Assembly: GCF_022867805.1 (NCBI RefSeq)
Contig: NZ_JALIFO010000012.1
Span: forward strand, 1-44,695
Origin: Cuneatibacter sp. NSJ-177
Lineage (GTDB): Bacteria > Bacillota > Clostridia > Lachnospirales > Lachnospiraceae
DNA length: 44,695 nt
Direction: 5' to 3'
Shown: in pieces, positions 26,464 to 35,444 of the stretch
Layout of the letters: every line of letters starts with the position of its first letter
Position numbering within the stretch: position 1 is the first letter of the stretch
Position numbers and translations under genes: made by a program
Notes under the pieces: model-generated
Databases searched by the model: none
What the model was told of the DNA's origin: nothing
Seen by the model: only the letters and a program-made list of their open reading frames with translations

Positions 26464-26550
26464 ATCAGCCAATCCTGCTTTTTCAGGACCGGAATTTCGA
26501 TATGTTTCCGGTCTTTTGCAGTATGTGATCAGCCGATCCTGCTTTTTCAG
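26464..26550. promoter_or_regulatory. Tandem 23-bp direct repeats, putative AraC operator
   Basis: 26464-26486 and 26528-26550 are identical except for one base (ATCAGCC[A/G]ATCCTG then CTTTTTCAG). They are 64 bp apart start to start, about six helical turns, in the intergenic region between the divergent permease and AraC genes. Tandem direct repeats of this size are the usual binding sites of AraC-family dimers. Binding by the adjacent regulator is inferred. Confidence 0.7.
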
Positions 26551-26609
26551 TTTTTTCTCCTGCTTTCCGTGAGAAAACCTCTGCTTCGGGACGGCAAGAA
26601 AGGAATCTT

Positions 26610-27449
26610 ATGAATGAATTTAACCAGACCAAACCTGCTCCGTTTGCCATAAGTTCCATGTCCTACAAGCCTGCCCCCATCACCTGGGGCTCCCGGATCC
26701 ACTATCATGACTTTTTAGAGACCGCCGTTGTACTGAATGGAAACGGATTATTTACCACTCATGACCATACGATATCCGTACAGAAGGGTGATATTCTCCT
26801 GTCGCCGCCCGGCCAATATCACTGCTTGTACCCAGCCTCCCAAGATTTAGAGTACTGCACCGCCACACTTCTTCCCGGCTCCGGTTTCCTGTTAAAGGAG
26901 CGGAAACGCCCGACCGCTTCCCTGACCCACGCCGGAGCTTACACTTCCCAACTGGTGCAGTTGGCGCGGCTGGTTTTTTCGCTTCACAAAGAAGCGCCGG
27001 TTCAGGGCCGAGATACCTGCTATTCCTGCGCCTCCTCCCTGGTCTATCTGATGTCACTGCTTTTTTCGCAGGAATCACGGCCCATTATAAACGATTCCGG
27101 CATCCGTCAGGAAGCCACAGTCCTTCACCAAATTTATCATTATATCTCCGACCACCTGGAGGAGAAGATTACATTAGACTCTCTGGGAAGAATGTTTGCC
27201 GTCAGCCCTTCCCATTTGAGCCATCAGTTTTCCGCAGAATTCGGGATCTCTCCCATCGATCTGGCGATCCAGTCCCGGATTATCTACAGCACGGTGGACC
27301 TGATTCTCTCCAATCGGACCGTGGAAGAGATTGCATTTCGTTCCGGTTTTGACAGCGCCACCGGCTATATCCGCCAGTTTAAAAAGAAAATCGGCCAGAC
27401 ACCAGCGGATTTTCGAAAGAAAAACCGCTCCCACCTGATTCACTTTTGA
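26610..27449 (+). CDS. AraC-family regulator of the permease/hydrolase module
   Basis: 279 residues. A cupin-like N-terminal sensor (HYHDFLETAVVLNGNG, GDILLSPPGQYHCL) is followed by a C-terminal double HTH (TLDSLGRMFAVSPSHLSHQF ... VEEIAFRSGFDSATGYIRQFKK). AAAGGA lies 5 nt before the ATG. It is divergent from the SLC13-like permease and serine hydrolase operon, and a tandem 23-bp direct repeat lies between. It resembles the AraC protein at 17518 in architecture, though the sequences differ. The effector is unknown, plausibly the imported anion. Confidence 0.92.
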   Translation: MNEFNQTKPAPFAISSMSYKPAPITWGSRIHYHDFLETAVVLNGNGLFTTHDHTISVQKGDILLSPPGQYHCLYPASQDLEYCTATLLPGSGFLLKERKRPTASLTHAGAYTSQLVQLARLVFSLHKEAPVQGRDTCYSCASSLVYLMSLLFSQESRPIINDSGIRQEATVLHQIYHYISDHLEEKITLDSLGRMFAVSPSHLSHQFSAEFGISPIDLAIQSRIIYSTVDLILSNRTVEEIAFRSGFDSATGYIRQFKKKIGQTPADFRKKNRSHLIHF

Positions 27450-27489
27450 TTCAGAAGGATTTTCCCTCAAAGAGAATTTGGTTCTGCTA

Positions 27490-27660
27490 TATTTTGCGGC
27501 AAATGCGTCCTGAACAAGAAAGAATTTCGCAAAGCGAAATTCTGCGCCGCAAATGCGTCGCGTCAGCGACATCTTCCTTTGCATTTGCGTGTGCATCCAT
27601 AGCGGAGCGTTTTTTTGTTTCATAGGGAATTCCAAAGGAATTTCCTATGAAATAAAAAAA
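27490..27660. repeat. Mosaic of nested inverted repeats
   Basis: This stretch holds a 10-bp perfect stem with 3-nt loop (AGAATTTCGC aaa GCGAAATTCT, 27521-27543), repeated GCAAATGCG words on both strands, and the 16-bp hairpin at 27618-27652. It fills most of the 250-bp gap between convergent genes. It looks like accumulated repeat-element copies rather than a gene. Confidence 0.6.
27603..27660. repeat. Dispersed hairpin repeat, copy A (also a bidirectional terminator)
   Basis: Arms 27618-27633 and 27637-27652 pair over 16 bp (one G-U) around a 3-nt loop. T-runs on one side and A-runs on the other make it a terminator on both strands. The block from GCGGAGCG through TTTCAT...ATGAAA recurs at 42274-42326. 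Confidence 0.75.
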
Positions 27661-27702
27661 GAACCTGGCTAAAGCAGATTCCACAAAGCATTTCTTTTTC
27701 TC

Positions 27703-28497
27703 TTATCTCTTGTCGGAAAACGCCTTCGGCACCTCTCCGATCCCGGAAAGCACCAGTCTCGGCCGGTACGGAAAACGGCCAATTTCTTCTCTGGATGTGA
27801 CTCCGGACAGCACCAGCACCGTATCCATGCCGGATTCAATGCCCGCCACGATATCCGTATCCATCCGGTCACCGATCATCACCGCTTCCTCTGAATGCAC
27901 GCCGAGAATCCGGATGCCGGTCCGCATCATCAACGGATTGGGCTTGCCCACATAATAGGCTTCTTTCCCGGTGGCCCGCTCAATAGGCGCGATCAGGCTC
28001 CGGCAAGCCGGGATAATCCCGAATTCCGTCGGTCCCGTCAGGTCCGTGTTGGTCCCGATCAGCTTGGCCCCCGCCATGGTCAGGCGCACAGCCTTTACAA
28101 TGTCGTCGTAATGGTAATCATTGTCCTCGCCAACAATCACATACTCCGGCTCTTTCTCCGTGAAAGCAACCCCTTCCGCGCTTAATGCCTCCTTCAGTCC
28201 TCCAGCCCCGATCACAAAAGCGGTCGCATGCTCCGACTGGGAGCGGATAAACCGGGCGGTCGCCAGTGCGCTGGTATAAAAGTGGACAGCGTCCACCTCC
28301 AGTCCCATTTTCGCCAGCTTTTTTTGCAGGCCCTCCGGCGTCAGCTGGCTGGAATTCGTCAGGAACAGGAAATGCTTGTTTTCCCGGTACAGCCAATCCA
28401 GAAATTCCTTGGTGCCGGGCAGAAGACGGCTGCCGTGATAAATCACGCCGTCCATATCACAGATAAATCCACGTTTTGTCTTTTTTGCTTCGATCAA
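27703..28497 (-). CDS. NagD-like HAD-superfamily (class IIA) phosphatase
   Basis: 264 residues from TTG 28497, because AGGAGG lies 6 nt upstream; the ATG at 28518 would place the ribosome-binding site inside the gene and has none of its own. HAD motifs are I ICDMDGVIYHG, II FLTNSSQ, III region KPNPLMM, IV GDRMDTDI. The class IIA cap (residues about 80-180) matches NagD/AraL/PNP phosphatases, which dephosphorylate sugar phosphates, nucleotides or glycolytic by-products. It is likely a housekeeping phosphatase. Single gene. Confidence 0.92.
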   Translation of the reverse strand: MIEAKKTKRGFICDMDGVIYHGSRLLPGTKEFLDWLYRENKHFLFLTNSSQLTPEGLQKKLAKMGLEVDAVHFYTSALATARFIRSQSEHATAFVIGAGGLKEALSAEGVAFTEKEPEYVIVGEDNDYHYDDIVKAVRLTMAGAKLIGTNTDLTGPTEFGIIPACRSLIAPIERATGKEAYYVGKPNPLMMRTGIRILGVHSEEAVMIGDRMDTDIVAGIESGMDTVLVLSGVTSREEIGRFPYRPRLVLSGIGEVPKAFSDKR

Positions 28498-28613
28498 ATT
28501 TCTCCTCCTTTTTTCCATATGCCTCTAGTATCGCAGAGAAATGTAAAATCAGAGGGATCCTTATTGTAAAGCTTCTGTAAAATCCAAAATATTTCTTATT
28601 CCGCCCGGCTGTC

Positions 28614-28654
28614 ATAAAAATAGAGCCGCCGGTTTCTGACCGCCCCGGCGGCTC
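28614..28654 (-). terminator. Terminator of the ABC-transporter/MBL-lipoprotein operon
   Basis: A 10-bp stem GAGCCGCCGG / CCGGCGGCTC (28623-28632, 28645-28654) is followed on the minus strand by TATTTTTA. It lies 18 bp after the MBL lipoprotein stop. Confidence 0.9.
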
Positions 28655-28672
28655 ACAGTGAAAAATCAATTC

Positions 28673-29920
28673 TCAAGGCTTACATCTACCGCAGGGCTCA
28701 TACCCCTCTGCGATCAGTTCTTCCCGGCTCCCCTGAAATTCCGAGTAATTGTCCACAGCAATTGTCTTTGCGCTGTCGCAGCTTGGCAGGTGGAATTTCT
28801 TAGACCGGGTGTTCAGCACATAATCCGCATCTGCGGACACCTCCGTAACCGTCTCAAACGTGGCCGCAGGTTCCGGCTCTTTTTCGCCGGTCCGGCGGGA
28901 AGCGCTGGGGCCGGTGCTCCAGACAATGTCTTTGCCGTCGCAGAGGGCTACCACCGTGCCCTGTTCATCGGTCCGGAAAATTTCTGCCCCCTGGGCGTCC
29001 AGGCGCTCCAAAGTCTGGGCTGTGGGGTGGCCGTAGTCATTCCCCTGGCCGCAGCTGATCACCGCATATTTCGGATTCACTCTTTTTAAAAACTCGGTGC
29101 CGGTGGCCGTCGAACTGCCGTGGTGGCCGACCTGGTACACGTCCGCCGACAAATCCTGGCCGCTCTCGCACAAATCCTCCTCAGCCTCGGTCTCGGCGTC
29201 CCCGGTGAACAGGAAAGTGCAGTCCCCATACGTCACCTTCAGGGCGATGGACCAATTATTCAGCTCATCCCCGTAATCCGTGATCGGTCCCAATATCTGA
29301 AAGCTGGCGCCGCCCAGATCATATTGCTGTCCGATAACCGGCCGCGTGATTGGCACATTCTTTTTTTCCGCCGCGTGCAGAACGTCTTGGAAAGAGCGGG
29401 TCTCTGTCTCTACCTGGGGCAGAAACAGAGTCTCCGGCGGCCAGATACCGATGACCGCATCCATGGATCCGATGTGATCCTCGTGGGGATGGGTTCCAAT
29501 CGCATATTTGAGCTCTTTGATCCCTTGTTCATTGAAATAATCCTTGATCGTATTGGCGTCGGCATTGTTCCCGGCGTCGATCACCATGGCCTCGCCGTCA
29601 CAGACAAGAAGCGTGCAGTCCGCCTGACCGACATCCAGAAAATGGACCTCCAGCGTCCCATCCTTCGGCGTGGACGAAGGCCCCTTTGTGGCCCCGGCCG
29701 ATTCATCTCCGGCGCTTGATTCTGCTCCGGCGGCCGCCTGCGTGCCTGTAGCCTTAGTTTCTGCCTCCTGTGTTTCTGTGACCTGGTTCTGCGCTGCGGA
29801 GGTTTGCGTATCGCCCTGAGAAAGGTTCCCTCCACAGGAAACGGCCATTGACGCCGTAAGGAGCAGGACTCCCAAGAAACGTACAACAGCCGTAAATGAA
29901 AACGATTTCTTTTCTTTCAT
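28673..29920 (-). CDS. ComEC/Rec2-like MBL-fold lipoprotein with C-terminal Ada-type zinc-binding motif
   Basis: About 415 residues. The start is ATG 29920, since AGGAAG is 5 nt upstream; ATG 29923 is closer to it. A signal peptide with lipobox MAVSC (Cys near 29) is followed by a Thr/Gln/Ala/Glu-rich linker to about 88, an MBL domain resembling the nuclease-like domain of ComEC (LEVHFLDVGQADCTLL, GTHPHEDHIGSMD, FTGDAE, QVGHHGS), and a tail of about 45 residues with YVLNTRSKKFHLPSCDSAK ... CGRCKP, the Ada-type metal-binding pattern. This architecture is known from secreted nuclease or hydrolase proteins of Firmicutes. It begins 19 bp after the ABC ATPase stop, so it may be the last gene of the amino-acid transporter operon; a DNA- or nutrient-scavenging role would fit but is inferred. 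Confidence 0.9.
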   Translation of the reverse strand: MKEKKSFSFTAVVRFLGVLLLTASMAVSCGGNLSQGDTQTSAAQNQVTETQEAETKATGTQAAAGAESSAGDESAGATKGPSSTPKDGTLEVHFLDVGQADCTLLVCDGEAMVIDAGNNADANTIKDYFNEQGIKELKYAIGTHPHEDHIGSMDAVIGIWPPETLFLPQVETETRSFQDVLHAAEKKNVPITRPVIGQQYDLGGASFQILGPITDYGDELNNWSIALKVTYGDCTFLFTGDAETEAEEDLCESGQDLSADVYQVGHHGSSTATGTEFLKRVNPKYAVISCGQGNDYGHPTAQTLERLDAQGAEIFRTDEQGTVVALCDGKDIVWSTGPSASRRTGEKEPEPAATFETVTEVSADADYVLNTRSKKFHLPSCDSAKTIAVDNYSEFQGSREELIAEGYEPCGRCKP

Positions 29921-29939
29921 CATATCTTCCTATTTTTCT

Positions 29940-30665
29940 TTAATGTAATACCTTGGATAAGAAGTCTCTCAACCGGTCGTTTTTCGGATTCTCGAAAAAC
30001 TCCATCGGGCGATTTTCTTCCTTCACGATTCCTTCGTCGATAAACAGCACACGGGTGGCTACTTCTTTGGCAAAGCCCATCTCATGGGTTACCACGACCA
30101 TTGTCATGCCGTCCTCTGCCAGTTCCTTCATCAGTTCCAGCACTTCTCCTACCATCTCCGGGTCCAGCGCGGAAGTAGGCTCGTCAAAAAGCATAACCTT
30201 TGGGTTCATGGCCAGGGCCCGCGCAATCGCAACTCGCTGCTGCTGGCCACCAGAGAGCTGTCCCGGATAGGCGTTCGCCTTCTCCGGCAGGCCGATCCGA
30301 TCCAAAAGCCGCTTTGACAGCTCATCAGCCTCCTGCTGACTAATCCCTTTCAGCTTAATCGGTGCCAGCGTAATATTCTGCTTGACGGTCTTATGGGGAA
30401 ACAGATTAAACTGCTGAAATACCATTCCCATCTGCTGGCGCAGCTTGTTGATATCGCAGGACGGGTCCGTGATATTGACCCCTTCAAAGATCACCTCGCC
30501 GCCGGTAGGCTCCTCCAACAGGTTCAGACAGCGGAGGAAGGTGGACTTTCCGGAGCCCGAAGGACCGATCACCACAACTTTTTCCCCTTTTTCAATGTGC
30601 TGGTCAATCCCGCAGAGAACCTGATGGTCCCCAAATGCTTTCTGTAAATTTTTAGTGATGATCAC
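29940..30665 (-). CDS. Polar amino-acid ABC transporter ATPase (GlnQ/HisP type)
   Basis: 241 residues, standard length. Walker [11 protein letters not shown]-loop [10 protein letters not shown], signature [16 protein letters not shown], Walker [15 protein letters not shown], and H-loop VVTHEMGFA are all intact. The start is GTG 30665, overlapping the permease gene by 14 bp, so translation is coupled. It energises the permease at 30652 together with the binding protein at 31525. Substrate: a polar amino acid; sequence does not fix which one. Confidence 0.96.
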   Translation of the reverse strand: MIITKNLQKAFGDHQVLCGIDQHIEKGEKVVVIGPSGSGKSTFLRCLNLLEEPTGGEVIFEGVNITDPSCDINKLRQQMGMVFQQFNLFPHKTVKQNITLAPIKLKGISQQEADELSKRLLDRIGLPEKANAYPGQLSGGQQQRVAIARALAMNPKVMLFDEPTSALDPEMVGEVLELMKELAEDGMTMVVVTHEMGFAKEVATRVLFIDEGIVKEENRPMEFFENPKNDRLRDFLSKVLH

Positions 30666-31359
30666 CCTGACTCAGCCTCCTCTCAAAAATTCCCATCACT
30701 TTGGTCAAGATCAGCGTGATAATCAAATAGATAACCGCTGCGATGACCATCGGAGGTATGATATCCCAGGTCCGGGACCCGACATATTGAGCCATTTTCG
30801 TCAGGTCGTTTACGGCAATGACGCTGATGACAGAAGTCTCCTTCACCATGACGATAAACTCGTTGCCCAGAGCTGGCAGAATGTTCTTTACTGCCTGGGG
30901 CAGGATAATGTAACGCATGGTCTGAATATAGTGGAAACCGAGGGACCGGCCCGCCTCCATCTGACCGCGGGGAACCGATTCGATTCCCGCCCGGATGATC
31001 TCCGCCACATAGGCGCCGGAGTTAATGCCGAAACATACGGTACCGACAATAATTTTATTTGTATCCGGGGAGGTGAAAATCAGGTTGTAAATGATCAGCA
31101 CCTGTACAATGACAGGGGTGCCTCTGATCACGGTTGTATAGAACGTCCCCACTTTCGCCAAGAAACGCAACAGTGGGTTTTTACTGTTCCGGCCGCCGAC
31201 TTTCAGCACAGCCACAACCATACCAATGATCACGCCAAGCAAAACCGCAAAGAACGCAATCAGCAGCGTCATCTTTAACCCGCTCAAGTAGGCCAGATAA
31301 CGCTGCTCAGGCACCAGCGCATTATAAAAGCTTTCGTACAGTGTATTCAGCCATTCCAT
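30652..31359 (-). CDS. Polar amino-acid ABC transporter permease (HisM/GlnP type)
   Basis: 235 residues with about five hydrophobic segments. The family EAA-type loop is intact ([20 protein letters not shown]) and [14 protein letters not shown] is the usual N-terminal motif. It forms the membrane pore with the ATPase encoded just downstream. 165 bp with two hairpins separate it from the binding-protein gene upstream. Confidence 0.95.
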   Translation of the reverse strand: MEWLNTLYESFYNALVPEQRYLAYLSGLKMTLLIAFFAVLLGVIIGMVVAVLKVGGRNSKNPLLRFLAKVGTFYTTVIRGTPVIVQVLIIYNLIFTSPDTNKIIVGTVCFGINSGAYVAEIIRAGIESVPRGQMEAGRSLGFHYIQTMRYIILPQAVKNILPALGNEFIVMVKETSVISVIAVNDLTKMAQYVGSRTWDIIPPMVIAAVIYLIITLILTKVMGIFERRLSQGDHH

Positions 31360-31380
31360 CTGTCTTCTTCTCCCTCTTCG

Positions 31381-31472
31381 AGGAAAGAAGAGGGCGCCGC
31401 AAAGGCAGCTCCCTCTGTCTCCTCTTCTTTCCTATGCAGTGATTTCATCGATCGATTTGCCTCCGGCAAATC
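31381..31472. repeat. Two intercistronic hairpins between the binding-protein and permease genes
   Basis: 31381-31392 pairs perfectly over 12 bp with 31422-31433, enclosing a second G/C-rich helix. 31454-31461 pairs over 8 bp with 31465-31472 around a 3-nt loop. Neither has a T-run on the minus strand. Hairpins here commonly protect the upstream binding-protein mRNA and raise its level over the membrane parts. Confidence 0.6.
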
Positions 31473-31524
31473 CCTTATGCCACTGCCGGTCAGATCCCTT
31501 GATTGTGTTTCAATCCTGGGAATC

Positions 31525-32436
31525 TTATTTCGCCGTGCTGTGGCTGGCAATGATCTCATCCAGCTTTCCGGTATCCTTCAGCTCCTGGATCACAACATTG
31601 ATCGCAGCTTGCAGATCGGAATTTCCCTTCTGTACCGCGATGGCATACTGATCCACAAACAACGGATCGCCTTCCAGGATCGCCAGAGCGCCGCCGCTGG
31701 ATTCCACCAGCTCCTTGGCGGGCAGTTCATCCATAACGATGCAGTCGATCTTTCCGTTCTTCAGATCCTCGGCAGCCTGAGCAAATTTCGTATAACGAAT
31801 GATTTCCTTCGGAGCAGTATTTTCCGTATTGGAAACCCACAGATCCGCAATATTTCCCTGCTGAACGCCTACCGTTTTGTCCTTCAGCGCTTCGCCGGTC
31901 GGCTCGCTGAGAGCCGGGGATGCCGCGTTCACCACAACCACTTCGGTCGAGTCCACATAGTTATCGGAGAAATCCATCACCTTGGAACGCTCAGGATCAA
32001 TCGATACACCGGCAGCCACGATATCTACCTTGCCCTGCTGCACCGCAGCCAGAGCGCCGTCAAAATCCATATTCTGAATTTCCAGCTCCAGGCCCATCTT
32101 GTCTGCAATCGCCTTCGCAAGATCCATGTCCACGCCGACCACCTGGTCGCCGGACAGATATTCATAAGGAGCAAAACCAGCCTCGGTTCCGACAATCAGC
32201 TTGCCGTCGGAAACCGTCTTCACACTGGAAAAGTCCACTGCTGCCGTCGTAGCGGCCGCTGTGGTACCCGCAGCCGTGGTCGCTGCCTCCGTATTCTTAT
32301 CTGCCGCCGTCGTCGCTGCCTCTGTCGAAGGGGCCGCTGTCGTAGCCGCAGCCGTCGTCGGGTTTGAACTGGAACCGCAGGCCGTCATGGACAGAGCCAT
32401 CACTCCTGCCAACATTGCTGCTGCAAATTTTTTCAT
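31525..32436 (-). CDS. Amino-acid ABC transporter substrate-binding lipoprotein
   Basis: 303 residues from ATG 32436 (GGAGG 8 nt upstream). A TTG at 32451 also opens the frame but lies in the ribosome-binding site. A signal peptide with lipobox MTAC (Cys near 20) is followed by a 45-residue Thr/Ala spacer and a SBP_bac_3 fold (about residues 70-300) with LIVGTEAGFAPYEYL, VVGVDMDLAKAIADKMG, GVQQGNIADLW and AIAVQKGNSDL. It captures a polar amino acid outside the membrane. It is the first gene of the operon with permease and ATPase. Confidence 0.95.
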   Translation of the reverse strand: MKKFAAAMLAGVMALSMTACGSSSNPTTAAATTAAPSTEAATTAADKNTEAATTAAGTTAAATTAAVDFSSVKTVSDGKLIVGTEAGFAPYEYLSGDQVVGVDMDLAKAIADKMGLELEIQNMDFDGALAAVQQGKVDIVAAGVSIDPERSKVMDFSDNYVDSTEVVVVNAASPALSEPTGEALKDKTVGVQQGNIADLWVSNTENTAPKEIIRYTKFAQAAEDLKNGKIDCIVMDELPAKELVESSGGALAILEGDPLFVDQYAIAVQKGNSDLQAAINVVIQELKDTGKLDEIIASHSTAK

Positions 32437-32503
32437 AACTTTTTCCTCCAATTTTGTCGTGCCATCTATGAATAAATATAAATAGAAATGGCTTTTGATT
32501 TAT

Positions 32504-32531
32504 ATTTTATCAGCTTTTGCCAAAAAGGCAA
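32504..32531 (-). promoter_or_regulatory. Promoter of the amino-acid ABC operon
   Basis: Minus strand: -35 TTGCCT (32526-32531), a 16-bp spacer and -10 TAAAAT (32504-32509), about 68 bp upstream of the binding-protein ATG. The rest of the gap 32437-32776 shows no gene. Confidence 0.6.
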
Positions 32532-32776
32532 GCATTAATTTCTATTTCAGGCGGAAAATTGATCCAATCTGCTGTTTCCCGCCCCACCATTGCCGGAACC
32601 GCCCCTAAAACCCGGTGCTTCTCCCTTTTTCAGCGTTCTCAGCGTGATCTTGCCTATGGGGAAATCGTCTCCCTTTACCCATTCATATAGCAGCCAAGAA
32701 ATTGCTGTCGGGGCTATCTTTCGAAAGCCGTTCTTTGTACAGCTGCTTGTGGATCCATCGTCCAAAGAAATTACCG

Positions 32777-32810
32777 AAGAAAAAGGAGGGTGCATCATCA
32801 TGCACCCTCC
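32777..32810 (-). terminator. Terminator of the aconitase-family gene
   Basis: An 11-bp perfect stem GGAGGGTGCAT / ATGCACCCTCC (32785-32795, 32800-32810) with a 4-nt loop is followed on the minus strand by TTTTTCTTC. Confidence 0.92.
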
Positions 32811-32830
32811 CCCGTAACAAAGGCGAAAGA

Positions 32831-35116
32831 TTAGCCTCTGTAGTAGTTGATCAGACATCCAGCTTTGATGATATCTCTCTCAGCGTCGGTCAGATCGCCA
32901 AGCTTCACAACGAATTCGGTCAGGGCGCCGTTCTTCACAGCATAAGCCTTGATCTCTTCCGCCTTCTCCTCGATCGCCTTGCGGATGCCAGGGATAAATA
33001 CGTAGTCGCCAAGAGCGAAAGGAAGCTCCTTATCGTCGCCGTCATACAGGAAAGGCATCATGCCCCAGTTGATCAGGTTGGAACGATATCTCTTGGTTGC
33101 ATACTCATGAGCAATGTTCGCCCAGCCGCCCAGTACTTTCTGACAGGAAGCAGCCTGCTCACGTGCGGAGCCGTCGCCAGGCTTCACAGCGTAGATTGTG
33201 GAACCGATCGCGGTGTTCATCGGATCTACGTTCGGGAACTGCTTCTGAACTGCTTCATAGGCAGCCTTAAATCCAGCGTCTTCCATGGGGCTGGTGCCAG
33301 CCTGACGGGCCTTCTCAACCGCCTGCACTTCCTTAGCGTTCGGAACGTAGTTGGGATCCTTACGGCTCAGAGCGAACTCAGCCAGGCCCAGAGGGTTGGA
33401 ACGGAAGGAAGAGGTCTCGCCGGACGGGATCAGCTCGTCGGTGGTGGTAACCGGATCATGGATCTCGGAAACAACCTTCAGCATCACATCGTCGGTCAGA
33501 GCAGTCATTGCCGGCCAAGGCTTGATGTTCGGGCCTTCCAGCAGTTCCACTTCCGGATGAGCAACACCCTTGCTGTCGTATACACGATTCTCATAGATGG
33601 TGCTGTCGAAGTGGTACTGGTAAGGCTTGAAGCCCTCAAATCCTTCTGCGCTGGTCAGGAAGCCCTTGTTGGCAGCGGTAGCTGCGATGGAGCGGGCGTC
33701 CATAAGAGCAACGGAAGCGATCTGGCCGTTCTGTACCTTGGAACCTTCACGGTTCGGGAAGTTACGGGTCGCGTGACGGATGGAGAACGCATTGTTCGCC
33801 GGGGTATCGCCAGCGCCGAAGCAAGGGCCGCAGAATGCGGTCTTCAGGATCGCACCGGTCTCAAGCAGCGTAGCCGCGGCACCGTTCTTGATGATCTCCA
33901 TGTAGATCGGAGTGGAAGCCGGATATACGCTCAGGGTGAACTTATCGGAGCCAATGTATTTGCCCTTCAGGATATCGGTAGCCGCCATGATGTTCTCAAA
34001 GCCGCCGCCGGCGCAGCCAGCGATCAGGCCCTGCTCCACATAGAGCTTGCCGTCCACAACCTTATCCTGCAGAGAGTACTGAACCTTGTCGCCAAAGCTT
34101 ACTTTTGCTCTCTCCTCGGTCTCGTGGAGAATGTCCTTCAGGTTTGCATTCACTTCGTCAATGGTGTAAGCCATGCTCGGATGGAAAGGCATAGCGATCA
34201 TAGGCTTGATCTCGTCCAGGTTGATCTCTACAACGCCGTCGTAGTAGGTAACCGCAGCCGGATTCAGCTCAGCATACTCTTCGCTTCTGCCGTGAATGTC
34301 GTACCACTCTTTGATCTTGTCGTCGGTTCTCCAGATGGAGGACAGGCAGGTGGTCTCGGTGGTCATAACATCGATGCCAATACGGAAGTCAGCAGACAGG
34401 TTGGAGATGCCAGGGCCTACGAACTCCATTACTTTATTCTTAACATAGCCGCACTTAAACACCTTGCCGATGATTGCCAAAGCTACGTCCTGAGGGCCTA
34501 CACCTACGCGAGGCTTGCCGGTCATGTAGATCGCAACTACCGGAGGCATCTTAACATCGTATGTACGGCCGCACAGCTGCTTCGCCAGCTCACCGCCGCC
34601 TTCGCCGACAGCCATGGTACCCAGGGCGCCGTAACGGGTGTGAGAGTCGGAACCCAGAATCATCTTGCCACAGCCTGCCATCATTTCTCTGGCATACTGA
34701 TGGATAACCGCCTGATGAGGGGGTACATAAACTCCGCCGTATTTCTGAGCGGCAGTCAGACCAAACATATGGTCATCTTCGTTGATCGTTCCGCCTACAG
34801 CACACAGGCTGTTGTGGCAGTTGGTCAGAACGTAGGTCAGAGGGAACTCGGTCATACCCGAAGCTCTTGCGGTCTGGATGATACCTACGAACGTAATGTC
34901 ATGAGAGGTCATCTTGTCGAATTTGATCTTCAGATCTTTGTCATTGCCGGAAGTATTATGGCTGGTCAGAATGCTGTAAGCCATCGTTCCCTTCTTTGCA
35001 GCCTCCTTGTCCGGAGCGCTGCCGGTCTTCGCGGCAACGGCCTGGGCGACATCTCCCGTGTCCTCTACGAGGTCCACGCCATTGATGAGATACGCACCGT
35101 TCTCGTACAATTTCAT
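32831..35116 (-). CDS. Aconitase-family hydratase (YbhJ-like)
   Basis: 761 residues. Aconitase-superfamily features: [51 protein letters not shown], and the paired cluster cysteines in [19 protein letters not shown], then the small swivelling domain with [13 protein letters not shown]. It is expected to bind a [4Fe-4S] cluster and hydrate/dehydrate a tricarboxylic or related acid; sequence suggests the YbhJ-type 'hydratase' group rather than classical AcnA/AcnB. Codon use is strongly biased, which hints at high expression. AAGGAGG lies 7 nt before the ATG; a good promoter and terminator make it monocistronic. Confidence 0.93.
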   Translation of the reverse strand: MKLYENGAYLINGVDLVEDTGDVAQAVAAKTGSAPDKEAAKKGTMAYSILTSHNTSGNDKDLKIKFDKMTSHDITFVGIIQTARASGMTEFPLTYVLTNCHNSLCAVGGTINEDDHMFGLTAAQKYGGVYVPPHQAVIHQYAREMMAGCGKMILGSDSHTRYGALGTMAVGEGGGELAKQLCGRTYDVKMPPVVAIYMTGKPRVGVGPQDVALAIIGKVFKCGYVKNKVMEFVGPGISNLSADFRIGIDVMTTETTCLSSIWRTDDKIKEWYDIHGRSEEYAELNPAAVTYYDGVVEINLDEIKPMIAMPFHPSMAYTIDEVNANLKDILHETEERAKVSFGDKVQYSLQDKVVDGKLYVEQGLIAGCAGGGFENIMAATDILKGKYIGSDKFTLSVYPASTPIYMEIIKNGAAATLLETGAILKTAFCGPCFGAGDTPANNAFSIRHATRNFPNREGSKVQNGQIASVALMDARSIAATAANKGFLTSAEGFEGFKPYQYHFDSTIYENRVYDSKGVAHPEVELLEGPNIKPWPAMTALTDDVMLKVVSEIHDPVTTTDELIPSGETSSFRSNPLGLAEFALSRKDPNYVPNAKEVQAVEKARQAGTSPMEDAGFKAAYEAVQKQFPNVDPMNTAIGSTIYAVKPGDGSAREQAASCQKVLGGWANIAHEYATKRYRSNLINWGMMPFLYDGDDKELPFALGDYVFIPGIRKAIEEKAEEIKAYAVKNGALTEFVVKLGDLTDAERDIIKAGCLINYYRG

Positions 35117-35166
35117 TGGTTTATCCTCCTTCTTTACCGCCTGTTACCTCGGCGATAGATATATTC

Positions 35167-35195
35167 ATTATTATACAAAAACCTCAAGAAGTCAA
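35167..35195 (-). promoter_or_regulatory. Promoter of the aconitase-family gene
   Basis: Minus strand: -35 TTGACT (35190-35195), a 17-bp spacer and -10 AATAAT (35167-35172); an alternative -10 TATAAT overlaps at 35170-35175. The -35 area contains a CTTCTTGA tandem repeat. Confidence 0.6.
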
Positions 35196-35444
35196 GAAGT
35201 CTGACAGAAAAATTGAGCAAAATATAACGAATAACTTTTCGTCTTGGTTTTCCTAACTTTTTTTCCGCTATGCCTTGTGAAAAGTAGCTTTTTTAAGGTT
35301 TCAGCCTTCCCCTTAAGCAGGTGGATCCGGCAGGTTTTTCTGTTTCTGGCAGAAAGTCTCTTTCATTTAGTTTTTGTATATCTACAAAGCATTTCTGCAT
35401 ATATTTATTCTTATGCTCCTCCGCCGCTCCATAAATAACGGCGC
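35196..35444. other. Intergenic stretch with palindrome and dispersed repeat
   Basis: No gene is seen. It contains a perfect 6-4-6 palindrome TTTGTA tatc TACAAA (35373-35388) of unknown role, and a copy of a short dispersed repeat (35397-35443). Confidence 0.5.
35397..35443. repeat. Short dispersed repeat, copy 1 (GCTCC-rich element)
   Basis: Shares the order GCAnATATTT...ATTC, GCTCCTCCGnCGCTCCATAAA and AACGGCG with 38863-38907. Read on the minus strand both encode similar words (YGA[AT]EE), but no complete conserved gene is evident. It abuts the 3' end of the SCIFF maturase gene. Confidence 0.65.

Noticed and set aside
31477-32367. 296-codon plus-strand frame
   Set aside because: Shadow of the ABC binding-protein gene; no ribosome-binding site and Arg/Cys-rich low-complexity tail.
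32702-35158. 818-codon open frame on the plus strand
   Set aside because: Antisense to the aconitase-family gene, whose strong codon bias removes stops in the opposite frame. The minus-strand protein carries all the family motifs.
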